Part shown: in pieces, positions 11,401 to 20,700 of the stretch | Position numbering within the stretch: position 1 is the first letter of the stretch | Layout: every line of letters starts with the position of its first letter | Source of the DNA: Pseudoips prasinana | Taxonomy: Eukaryota; Arthropoda; Insecta; Lepidoptera; Nolidae | Length of the DNA: 64,000 nt | NCBI GenBank assembly: GCA_951640165.1 | Contig: OX621240.1 | Coordinates: 8,010,713-8,074,712 of the forward strand | Reading direction: 5' to 3' | The notes under the pieces: model-generated | What the model was told of the DNA's origin: nothing | Seen by the model: only the letters and a program-made list of their open reading frames with translations | Database searches by the model: none | Position numbers and translations under genes: made by a program

Positions 11401-13610
11401 TCTATCTCTCCAATATCTGTGATTTGCAGCATGTGGTTTTGGTTTTTATACCCATCAATTACCTGTCTATATTCTTCGTACAACCATGGATTTCTTTGTA
11501 ATTTCTTCTCCAACATATAAAATCTTCGTAAAGCTATCATCTTTGATTTTCCTTCTACACACTGTGGTTTGACATCTTTAAATGGTAGTTTTACCATGTA
11601 TCGTCCTTCACTATCCCTTACAGTAGTAGATTCAAACAGCTTTTCGCACTTCATTTCTTCTTTTGTAAATTTCTTCGTAATTGCATCTGGCTCTCTTTCT
11701 ATTTCCCAGAATTGTTTTAATAAATCGTCTTCTTTAACTCGTATGTGACAATTGATAAGCTGAGACTGAAATGAATCGAATTGTTCTCTTACTCGACCAG
11801 AGAGAATCCATCCAAATTCCGTTTCTTGTGCGATTGGACCTCTTCCTGGTGAATGTCTCATAAAACCTTCTAGAATGATCTCTTCATATACTTCAACTCC
11901 CAATATCATGTCGATTTTTGCAGGTGATCCATAATTCGGATCAGCCAAGCGGACCTTCTTTAAGTCTAGCCAGTCTGTTATTGTGGTTTGACTCGAAGGG
12001 AGAAATGATGTCAGTTTTCTCAGAACGAAAGCATCGATTTTTACAGAATAGTTTGGATTGTGAATCGACTCGACCGTGAGGGACACCATATTCTTTGATC
12101 TAGCTAGACTATCTCCGACTCCAGAGACGAGGCCATTAATGCACACTCTCTTCAGACTAAGTGACTGCGCAGTCGCCTCGGTGATAAATGAACCCTCGGA
12201 GCAGGGGTCGATTAGAACTCGCACGATTTGTGAGTAGCCATTTGTTGAATATGCTTTGACTACGGCGGTGGCCAATAGCATCTCTCTTTGATCGTTATCT
12301 GTAACCAAATGTGCTACCACTTTCTTCTCAGTTTCTTTGTTCGGTTCTAGATTATGTCTCGTTTCAGTTCTTTCGGTGGTGGAAGATAAACTCCCAGATG
12401 CATCATTTCTATCAATATGCAGCAGTGTGTGATGACGTCTGCCACAACGGCGGCAGCATGCCGCTGATCGGCATTCTCTCACTGAATGTGTGGGTGCAAA
12501 ACAATTGAAGCACAGTCTCTTTGATTGCACAAATTCTGATCTCTCTTGAGGAGACTGTTGTCCGAATTGCTTGCATTGATAAAGAAAGTGCTGACTTTTA
12601 CAATTCGTACAAATAATATTTTGTTTATAATCATCTTGCGTGGTAGAGTGAAAAACTTTCGGTTTAGGTATGTTCGAGTGCGTACTGTGAAATTTGACTG
12701 CAGGTTTGTTTCCATTTATCATTTCTAAAGTTCGGAATCTGGTTTCTAAAAACTTTACAAGTTGTTCCCATGTTGGTAATTCATTTGGATCTGATTGGCT
12801 GACTTGGATTTCCCACAGTTTTCGTGATTCCGAATCAAGCCGTGATACGACCAGATAGTTGATGAAAACATCCCATGACTTAATTTCAATTCCAATATTT
12901 TCCAAAGATTTAAGAGATGATGACGTAATGTCCAAAAGTTGTTTGATTGAATTAGCAGATTCAGTGATATTTCGTTGTGAAAACAATCTCTTCATGATCT
13001 CGTTGCAAATGTAACGTTTATTGTTATAACGGCGAGTAAGTTGCTGAAACGCTTGTTCATAATTTGAGTCTGTGGTTGAGAAATTTTTTAGCAGTGTTTC
13101 CGGTTCTCCTGTGAGGCTACTCTTCAAATAATGCATTTTTTGCACAGCACTCAAAGTTGCGTTCTGATGAATCAACGACGTGAACATATCATAAAAGGTT
13201 TGCCATTCTTCATATGAACCCGAAAATTTAGGAAGTTGAATCTGTGGCAACTTGACTTTAGTACTTGCTAAACTCGATTCACCAGCGTTATCGATTTGAG
13301 ACGAACAAGGCTTCGTAGCGTACGTCTTGAGATCCTCTTTAATCCTGGTTTTATAGTCAGTGTAAACTTCTTCAAACTGAAAGTAGCAATCCTCTAAAAA
13401 ATAGGGTAGTTTCACTTTGTCTTCTCTTTTTACACCTCCGACTATGTCACCATGTGTCTTGACAAAACCGGCAAAAAGTCTTTCTAAATTTTCAAGTTTG
13501 GCTTCAATATAAGATACTTTAAGTCTCTCTTTGGGTGTCTTTTTATAATTGCCATAAGCTTTGTTCAAATGCTCAAACATATCCTCTTGGTTCATTAACA
13601 ACTTCTCCAT
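8406..13610 (-). CDS. BEL/Pao gag-pol polyprotein
   Basis: A 1734-residue polyprotein with no stop or frameshift. Gag includes a DUF1759-like region (about residues 115-270) and a CCHC knuckle (C-FN-C-FAPT-H-SVRE-C, about 372). A DUF1758-type aspartic protease follows (LIDPCSEGSFI near 466), then reverse transcriptase with YVDD at about 880. RNase H carries AFADAS at about 1058 and WSDST at about 1130. Integrase has an H-H/C-C zinc site (about 1365-1403) and DDE residues in GVDFTGF (about 1435), LYSDNGTNF (about 1500) and PPHAPNFGGLWE. A DUF5641-like tail ends the protein. The protease site reads D-P-C rather than the more usual D-S/T-G. The start is the first ATG after the leader and gives a full-length gag. 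Confidence 0.95.
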   Translation of the reverse strand: MEKLLMNQEDMFEHLNKAYGNYKKTPKERLKVSYIEAKLENLERLFAGFVKTHGDIVGGVKREDKVKLPYFLEDCYFQFEEVYTDYKTRIKEDLKTYATKPCSSQIDNAGESSLASTKVKLPQIQLPKFSGSYEEWQTFYDMFTSLIHQNATLSAVQKMHYLKSSLTGEPETLLKNFSTTDSNYEQAFQQLTRRYNNKRYICNEIMKRLFSQRNITESANSIKQLLDITSSSLKSLENIGIEIKSWDVFINYLVVSRLDSESRKLWEIQVSQSDPNELPTWEQLVKFLETRFRTLEMINGNKPAVKFHSTHSNIPKPKVFHSTTQDDYKQNIICTNCKSQHFLYQCKQFGQQSPQERSEFVQSKRLCFNCFAPTHSVRECRSAACCRRCGRRHHTLLHIDRNDASGSLSSTTERTETRHNLEPNKETEKKVVAHLVTDNDQREMLLATAVVKAYSTNGYSQIVRVLIDPCSEGSFITEATAQSLSLKRVCINGLVSGVGDSLARSKNMVSLTVESIHNPNYSVKIDAFVLRKLTSFLPSSQTTITDWLDLKKVRLADPNYGSPAKIDMILGVEVYEEIILEGFMRHSPGRGPIAQETEFGWILSGRVREQFDSFQSQLINCHIRVKEDDLLKQFWEIEREPDAITKKFTKEEMKCEKLFESTTVRDSEGRYMVKLPFKDVKPQCVEGKSKMIALRRFYMLEKKLQRNPWLYEEYRQVIDGYKNQNHMLQITDIGEIEHSKAVYLPHHPVVREDKVTTKVRVVFDASCKGVNHISLNDCLLVGPKIQQDLRHILMRWRRHPFCILADLVQMYRQVRVYEQDADYQRILWRSNPNQPVEHYKLVRLTFGTACAPYLAVKALQQLAKDEELNYPRAAQITLHDYYVDDLLTGCETEDEAIEIFEEMNKLMNSGGFHLQKWCSNSDKLMNHVQEESKRLDQAAFFKINNSIKVLGICWNKTTDSFEYTLQLPEFNETVTKRKVLSDIAKLYDPMGWIAPVIVTAKIFIQKLWKAKLSWDENLPPELFREWCKFGESLNDAQNIVIPRWLQTHQGNKLELHAFADASQVAYAGVVYIKVTDEFGQVHVNLVTAKTKVAPVEKEISIPRLELCAALLATKLIYEVSQIMQVSKENLHAWSDSTVVLAWLRGEPSRWNTFVSNRVSEIHTMLDPVQWRHISTHDNPADFGSRGVQGAEMANLKLWWHGPDILHQTQLYDNDDMFSTTEEQRAIKTLTAVITNEEDFIWTKFSNLTVMLRVLSYCQRFLKNVILPKIHRPTEIKFVTVNEMEEVLSILIKKTQVLYFTQEIQKLKRQEPVSVKSQLRTLYPIMDTNGVLRVGGRIKDADVTFDTKHPIILPSKSHLTKLLIIDAHYKTMHGGPQIMLNYLRSKYWIIRARERVKKHYRECVTCLRYSRQNNNQLMGQLPKIRLKPSRPFKTSGVDFTGFINIKFSPGRGSKSYKGYICIFICMSTRAVHIEAVSDLTSKGFIAAFRRFVSRRGQCEHLYSDNGTNFVGADKELKEMFIEAKSKLPTEIAQTLTNDGTTWHFIPPHAPNFGGLWEASVKSAKTHLKRVIGDTTLTFEELSTVLTQIEACLNSRPISHMSDDPTDPQPLTPGHFLVGERLVAIPDKDLADMNVTGIQRWKMTQKMVNDFWRKWSEEYLVGLNQRYKWSKEKPNIEIDDIVVIKDHNLTPTKWLLGRVVEKHTGQDGLTRVITLKTKNGLIKRPINKVSILNKAD

Positions 13611-13639
13611 GTTTACACAACAAATATTTCTGTCTTTTC

Positions 13640-13855
13640 AATGCAAAATTATTCCAAGTCTTTTTTGCACAAAATTTTCTAAGTGTTTTTTACACAAAAC
13701 TTTTCTAAGTCTTTTTCTCTCAAAATTATTCTAAGTGTTTTTTATCCAAATATTTTCTAAGTCTTTGGCACGCAAATTATCACAAGTCTTTTGAACACGA
13801 ATTTTTTACAAGTCTTAATAACTCACGAATTGTCACGAATTTTTCTAAGTCCTCA
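13640..13855 (-). repeat. Degenerate tandem repeats in the BEL leader
   Basis: Between the primer-binding site and the gag ATG, about seven diverged copies of a 25-35 bp block (plus-strand core ATTTTCTAAGTCTTTTT followed by a CAC-A-like spacer) occur in series. This is the 5' untranslated leader of the retrotransposon RNA. No function is evident. Confidence 0.7.
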
Positions 13856-13901
13856 GTAACGCACATCGCTATAATTGTCCACTTCACTTTATTCACGCAC
13901 T

Positions 13902-13919
13902 TCCCGGGTTTCGGCACCA
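13902..13919 (-). other. tRNA primer-binding site of the BEL element
   Basis: Reading the minus strand from the 5' LTR, after 2 nt comes TGGTGCCGAAACCCGGGA. It starts with TGG, complementary to a tRNA 3' CCA. I cannot assign the tRNA species. Confidence 0.75.
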
Positions 13920-13921
13920 GA

Positions 13922-14205
13922 TGTCAGCGCTATACACTTAATAAAACTCCACACTGCTGTTGAACTGAACTCATTTATTTGAAATATTACGGCTGGTCCT
14001 ATGTTCTAATGTGAACGAAACCATACCGCCATTCAGCCGTTGAAACAATGCCATCTAGTGAATTTTGATGTAACTAAATTATAAGGCTGAATGGACGGTA
14101 TCGTAAATACGTAATATTATTACAGTAATGATACAAATCTAACTTATTGAACTTATAAAAAATATATACATGGTATTTCATTAAGAAAAAGCATTCATTT
14201 AGACA
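13922..14205 (-). repeat. 5' LTR of the BEL/Pao element
   Basis: 284 bp, identical by eye to 7970-8253. It is the upstream LTR for minus-strand transcription, so it should hold the promoter. It is flanked outside by TATCT. Confidence 0.95.
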
Positions 14206-15532
14206 TATCTATTCGAACATTGTACGTCTAATTACACAAAATCCCATAGTGTGTCGGGAGATCAGCCATTGTACATATATTTTTTACTAATTATGTATAA
14301 TGCAATTATCGAGACGTGTTCTGGTTAATTTAGAAGCTATTTACACATTATTCTGAAACACACTTCAATATCTTCTTACATACTACAGAATAATTCGTTT
14401 TAATATATTATCTATGGATTATCTATTGATCAAAAAACAATAGAAAACTAGTTCAAAATTTCTTTGAGATAAGCGATTGGAACATAATTTATATGAAACC
14501 CTCTCGAAAGCATTCCCTATTGATAATCATAATCGGTTCACAAATAACGGAAAAACGCGTAACTGACATAAAAATTTGAAATTCTTTTCATATCTGTTAA
14601 AAACGTACAACCGATTTATTTTGTTTTATAACTGACTTGATCTTGTTAATTTAAGCCCCATTTAAGGGCATAAGATATAAAAAGGAGGTTGTTTGTAATG
14701 CTTACATATTTAAATTAAGTTAGTTAATTTTGGTAGTACAAGTAAAACTGTTTTGCACACATACATTCAGCCTATTAAATCCCCTTAAGACAAATAACAG
14801 TAAGCTCCTCTATCGTACGTACATCACGCTTATGGACAGAGTTTTTTTGATATGTTCACCCCAGCTTTACCAAGGGGTAAAAAATCAGTACGAGCAAACA
14901 CATATGGTGAGTGTTGGGGTACAAAAAATCAGGTAAAGATTCAAATGATAAGGTTAATATGGCCCTTAGCGGCAAAAAACGAACACATGTTCAAACAAGA
15001 GCCGAAATCGAACACTCTACTTTCTGTGTTTTTGTTTGATAATTTATTTCTCCATTGTGGTAAAAGGAATCATAATCACAACATCATAATATACAGTTGA
15101 AATTTAGACTTTAGTGAGAACTGTAGGTCCAATATTACAAAGAACAATATGACACATTTCGGGATGATCACGTCCTTAAGCGGCTAACAAGAATTTGGCT
15201 TATGCCCAAGTTTTCAGCTAATAGTACTCGACTCCACGAACAAAATATATATTTATGCTTAGCGAAAGTAAACCAGTCGCCTGGTACAACAAGTAAGTAA
15301 AACTAATATTTCTATGCCTTTCATCAGCTTTGATATATTTAATTTTTATTATAATAAAAATAAAATATCTCAAAGATGAAAGGCAGTAAAAAAAATAGCA
15401 GGTCCTTGTAGATTGATAATACACGACAGAGTCTATTGGCAATCTACATTTCTATTTTGATTTTTATCTATTGTAAGGTATTAAGAGAAATTTGTAACAA
15501 AATTTGTTTTATTTTAAGTCTAGCTTTATCGC

Positions 15533-15895
15533 ACTGGTTATCGTAGTGTCAGAGACTTTCAAGCCACCTAGTCGGTCTGTCATGACTTAATGATAGCCAC
15601 CTGGGACCCCCAGCTCTCCGAAGCATGTAGACCCACAGAAAAATAAAAATTTAACATTTTTTATAGTCACCCATCTATAAACAGAACCTGATAACGCAGC
15701 GTGGACAGGCCCCGTACAAGATGGACCGATGAACTTGTGAGGGTCGCTGGAAGCCGCTATATGGGGGCGATATATGGGGGAGACCTTTGTCCACGTTGTG
15801 GAGGTCTATCGGCTAATAATGATAATGGCGACCGCTCTTACATGCTTAACTACACCTATCTCGCACAGAGATAGGTGATAGAAACTGAGCATGAT
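15533..15895 (-). repeat. 5S-like SINE relic interrupted by an RTE fragment
   Basis: The left part matches the reverse orientation of the 5S-like SINE (TAGTGTCAGAGACTTTCAAG, CTCTCCGAAGCATG, GTCACCCATCTAT). An RTE LINE 3' fragment (about 15704-15828, CAGCGTGGACAGGCCCCG to GGCTAATAATGATAATG) follows. A degraded continuation of the SINE (GATAGGTGATAGAAACTGAGCATGAT) comes after it. Confidence 0.5.
15704..15828 (+). mobile_element. RTE-type LINE 3' fragment
   Basis: Matches the tail seen at 20377-20644: TGGACAGGCCCCG, AGATGGACCGATGA, GGTCGCTGGAAGCCGCT and CCTTTGTCC, ending TAATAATGATAATG. Only the 3' end is present. Confidence 0.65.
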
Positions 15896-16213
15896 CACCT
15901 GTTTGTGTTTGATGTTCACTTTGTGAAGTTATATCAAATAGGTATGCGTCTCTAGAACAATGAGCCGTGGAAAATGAAGGTTTCCGACAACTGCATTATA
16001 TAACAATGGTAGAAGAAAATTAGTACTGAGTACAGAAATGCCTCTAATTAGTAATGAATAATAAACAGCTTCATTCTACGACACTGTGACGCTTGCCATG
16101 GGTCCTACGTCAGATAAGACTACGTCATCATCATGTTGACAGTAAATAAATATATTTAATTTTACAACAATGCAGACAGTTGCATATGTTTAAACGTTAT
16201 TTTCCACGTATTT

Positions 16214-16429
16214 GCTCATAGCCAGTCGCGACTCGACAAACTGATCGGCGAGATAAAGCATTTAGGCCCGCAATCAGTACATAGATGGGTGAATGCCATA
16301 ATTAAGCTGTCTGTCCCGGTTGTAGTCATTAGACAACCGTTGTTAACCTATGTCAGTAGCCTATTGCGCGGCTTGAACATTAGGCTGGAAGTAGGGTAAC
16401 CACTACCCATATGATAAGTTAGTAAGTAC
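16214..16429 (+). repeat. 5S-like SINE, copy (+)
   Basis: Contains CTGATCGGCGAGATAAAGCA and CAGTACATAGATGGGTGA, which resemble the 5S rRNA internal promoter. The family tail follows (GTCCCGGTTGTAGTCATTAG, GCGGCTTGAACA, GTAGGGTAACCACTACCCAT). More diverged than the copies at 47434 and 59241. Confidence 0.65.
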
Positions 16430-17424
16430 GAAACTCCATAAAATAGTAGTGTAGTTAATTTATCCGAGACTCAAACCGCGTGAACTTCAATTTCCCATTT
16501 ATTCCTTAAATCAGAGTACGCAGTTAATTGCAAGTATCAATATTTATTTATAAAGCAAGCTTTTTTTATTTCGTATATACGTTGTCTTGGTATGGACAAT
16601 GGCTAGTCCAGTCGGGCTATTTAGTGGCCCTCTATGTTTCCCCAATATTAATTTAACATATATACCTGGGTACCGCCCAGTCTAGTAAAACAAAGCCGCT
16701 TTTGAGCTTACTCAACTGTATATGTGCGGGTAAGCCGGGAAACCTATTTCATGAACATTTCATGTAGGTACATTTGTTAGATTTTGCCGCCCGGCTGTTT
16801 CGATTTATGCGAGGACGCTTAAATATGTAGCGCCCCATACATGCTTGCAAAAAGTTCCTGAAGAAAATTATGGAAATTATGAAATATCCAATCCTTTGAC
16901 TTAATTATAAAGGTGATTTCTGTGAAATGTTCCATTTGATGGCTGTCGTAGATTCGGTCGGCGAGTACGATATATCGGACGGAAATGATTTGAAAAAGTT
17001 GCAACGATATTTAATTCGCTTAGTGACCCTTGTGTAATAATGAAATCGTTGGGATATTATAATAATACTTCTGGATGAGGAGAAATGATCGACTTGTAGT
17101 TAACACCAAAGATGTAGAAAATTTGATATGCTAGCCCCTACCTAATACATACAATCATAATATTAAAGTTACATCAAACGTCCATCCTTTACCGCCCAAA
17201 ATATCAAACCAAAGACAACGAATCGTATATTCATAATTTTAACTTATTCAAATCCCGTGTTCTAACTCCGTCATCACTGCCGAAATATCTGAATCAAATG
17301 CAAAATACAAGGAAAATGTTTCAAAATTATACAACAGCTAGTTGAGCCAAGATATATGTACCTACAAAATAAAAAACGATGACGTAATGACCTGAAACCA
17401 TAAAGTAAATTAAAAATCACTCAC

Positions 17425-17777
17425 GTTTTAGTTACGGCTGGTGCTTCTAGTGGTGGCGGTGGGGGTGGTGGCGGTGGCGGCGGGGGCATGCCCTGCACGG
17501 GCGGCGCTAGCGGCGCAGGCGGCGGAGGCGGTGCGATCGGCGCAGGCGGCGCTGGTGGCGCATCAGGAATATCCGTTACTGCTATCAACTCTTCCTTCAA
17601 GTCCGGTAATTCTTTTAAATCCGGTAGTTCTGCCTCCGGGACGATAACGGGGTTAGAGGCCACAGGGGAGGTAACAACGGACGGGGCTATGGAGCCCTCG
17701 CTTGTGATGGAGAATTGTACGTCGCCCGCGATACCCGGAAGGTGCGGCAAATCGAGGGGCATCTCCAGTTCTGGTAC
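17425..17777 (-). CDS. WASHC1: WASHC1 exon 3 (proline-rich)
   Basis: Acceptor CCTACAG at its upstream (high) side, donor GTGAGT after AAAAC; 353 nt, ending in phase 2. It encodes VPELEMPLDLPHLPGIA, acidic LKELPDLKEELI, and runs of proline that would bind profilin or SH3 partners in WASP-family proteins. The complementary strand is open across this exon only because of the repeated CCG/CCA codons. Confidence 0.9.
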
Positions 17778-20700
17778 CTGTAGGAAGATGCAGTGTAACT
17801 TATACAACGCATAAATTATTAAGCTAGCATATCGATAAATCAATCAACAAATCAATTTATTGAATGTGTACAGCATCATCATAAACAATTCACAGAAACT
17901 GTTTAGTGGTAATTATTGATATTTCCGGAAAGCAATACACTGCACGAAGTGTTACATATGATGGGAAGTTTACTGCCTTTAATGTGGGGTTCTCGAAAAC
18001 TGCTTAAGATATCTTTTATACTAAAGATATCTTTTATAGATTAAAAATGTCTGATGCTGCAAGTGTGAAAACTTAAAAAGAAATACTAATACACTTACCA
18101 TCCCCATTCCCGGAGCATACAGATACTCATCAGCATCACGTTTGAGCAATTCCCTATTGACAATACTAGTAGGAGCCGCTTCCAGCAGACTTTTACTCTC
18201 CACCTTCGAGGGCGCTGTCGGCACGTACGCCGACGCTCGCCTCGGGGCTCCCAGATAAGGGCTCTCGTCAGTATTAAAGATCAAGAGTTCACCGACACTA
18301 GATAAGTTATCGATGACAGCGTTCAAATTGAAGTCCTCTTTCCGTTTCGGATGTTTAGGCTCTGCTACTTTTACGTGGAAGAAATGAAGTTTTTCCTAAA
18401 AAAAATTACAGATGTTACAAATTGAATTTTTCAGTTTTGACTTTAAATTTATGCTTTGGATTGTGAATAACGCTATAAAAATAAAAAAAGCCGGCGAGTC
18501 GAACTCGCACACCAAGGGTTCCGTACCATTGTCTATAAAAACGAGCAAAAAAGCTTGTTGTATTCCCATACAACAAACTTTTTTTGCTCGTATCGTCATG
18601 CGTTTCACCCCTTAAATAATTATTTTATTTTGTTTTTTAGTATTTGTTGTTATAGTGACAACAGAAATACATCATCTGTGAAAATTTCAACTGTCTAACT
18701 ATCACGGGCCATGAGATACAGCCTGGTGACAGCCGGACAGACAGACAGACAGCGAAGACTTAGTAATAGGGTTGTTTTACCCTTAGGGTACGGAACTCTA
18801 ATAAAAATGGTATCGATATGATAAGTGCAATTGTGAGCATATCAGTCGACCATGTTTCTATATATGAATGGCAACAGCGAAATCTCCTAACACAGGCATT
18901 ATATGCTTAAAAGGAGGCTTCTGATACTTGTAATATTATTTTATACTGTTTGAAGCTAATAAATTATTATTATTATCAACATCCTCCGTAAGTCTATTTA
19001 GCGAAGGTACTCATAACTTGATCTACTGTCATGTATCATTCGCTGTTTAACGTTAGACCGCCTAAGCTAACGATTTCTAGAACATGTTGTTTCGTTTGGT
19101 AGGAGATAAAATTTATCGACATTGGAAATGTCGTCGCTAAATCACCAGTATAAAATCATTATAAGTAAGTAACTTATAATTGTGCACCAAAGTATTTTAG
19201 AAGACTGTTCAAATAACGGCCCTAATACAAGGCGTTCTCTTTCAGGCAACTGTTGCCTGGAAGTTCAACTTTGCCATACACAATGATACTTCTCTACTTT
19301 TCATTCACAAGTATACTTTTCAATCAGTTTCAATTTACGATTGTAAATAGATATATTGCTTTTTAACCACATCTCTTAATTATTTTCCAAAATTACACTA
19401 ATATTATAAAGGCGAAAGTGTGTGTATGTTTGTTACTTCTGCATGTCTAAACAGCTGGAGCAATTTTTATAAAATTATTATTAACACATAGGCTATAATT
19501 TATAAAGTTTAACGCGGGTAAAACTTCGGGGTACAGCTAGGTTAATAAATTTAAAATGTAATTACAATACAACGTATATTCCTAGTTTTCGGTTTACTTT
19601 CCCGTGGAAAACTCAACTTGTAGCACTTCAACCACTTTTAGCTTCTTGCCGTGTCATTATTATCATAACATAGTAGTAATCTGAGGCCTTTTTGGGAAAC
19701 TGTTAATAATATATTTTGTCACAACGGACGATTACAATAAATTCGTGGAATTCGCGCCTATAAAAAGTTGTTATTACCTAATACTACAATCGAACTTTGT
19801 TTTACTATATAATTTAGAACGTCGCACACCGTCATTCCACGTTTTCGTAAGACGTATATATTCATTAATAAAAAAACATACGGTCACCGTAGACTAGTTG
19901 GTAGTGCTCCTGCCTACGAAGCTGGTGGTCCTGGGTTCGAATCCCGGTAAGTGCAAATATCTGTGTGATGAGCACGAATATTTGTTTCTGAGTCATGGAT
20001 GTTTTCTATGTATATAAGTATTTATCTATCTATATAAGTATGTATATCGTCGCCTGGTACCCATAGTACAAGCTTTGCTGAGTTTGGGGCTAGGATGATC
20101 TGTGTAACATTTTCCCTAGATATTATATTATTATTCCAGAGAGATTGACAACACCAAATTTTAACTTATCACACTAGTATCGTCCGTATAAACTACCTTG
20201 TACAGTTCAAAATACTATCATCATCAGTTTGATATCGTCCACTGCTGGACATAGGCCTCCCCCAAAGGGCTCTGGCACGTTGCCATTTGGAGGGTTTGCC
20301 GTAGTCACCTCGGTTGGCATAAGAGTTGGCGACGTCATGCGGCAGTTAAGTGGTATTAAGTAAACAGGTAAGTACAGTAGCCGACATAGCCCAAAGAATT
20401 GCCAAACTGAAGTGGCAGTGGGCAGGGCACATAGCTCGTAGAACTGACGGCCGATGGGGCAAAAAGGTTCTCGAGTGGCGACCACGAACCGGAAGACGCA
20501 GGGGCAGGCCTCCTACACGGTGGACCGACGATCTTGTGCGGGTCGTGGGAAGCCGCTGGATGCGGGCAGCGCAGGACCGGCTATTGTGGAGATCCTTGGG
20601 GGAGGCTTTTGTCCAGCAGTGGACGTCTTTCGGCTGATATGATGAAGTACACAGGAGGCGCTACTGCCCGACTATCTGGTGTATCCCTTAGTCGCATTAT

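Larger units (their letters stand above)
7965..14210 (-). mobile_element. Complete BEL/Pao LTR retrotransposon
   Basis: Two 284-bp LTRs (7970-8253 and 13922-14205) begin TG and end CA and look identical base for base. They are flanked by the 5-bp target duplication TATCT at 7965-7969 and 14206-14210. The element is transcribed on the minus strand. A primer-binding site lies 2 nt inside the 5' LTR and a purine-rich tract next to the 3' LTR. One uninterrupted gag-pol ORF fills the interior, with the order gag, zinc knuckle, protease, RT, RNase H and integrase typical of BEL/Pao. No env-like ORF follows. Identical LTRs and an intact ORF imply a recent insertion, perhaps a competent one. The LTR sequence is not seen elsewhere in the window. 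Confidence 0.96.
14211..17424. other. Non-coding stretch downstream of WASH exon 3
   Basis: AT-rich DNA between the BEL element and WASH exon 3, most likely WASH intron. I looked on the minus strand for the conserved C-terminal WASH exon (ESIRQAGG-like, then MSDLxNKL-like) and saw nothing convincing. Two 5S-like SINE relics (15533-15895 and 16214-16429) are the only structures I can name. Confidence 0.5.

Noticed and set aside
19881..20135. tRNA gene
   Set aside because: Box A and B are present but there is no complete cloverleaf, and the same sequence with its unique tail recurs at 52041, as expected of a SINE.
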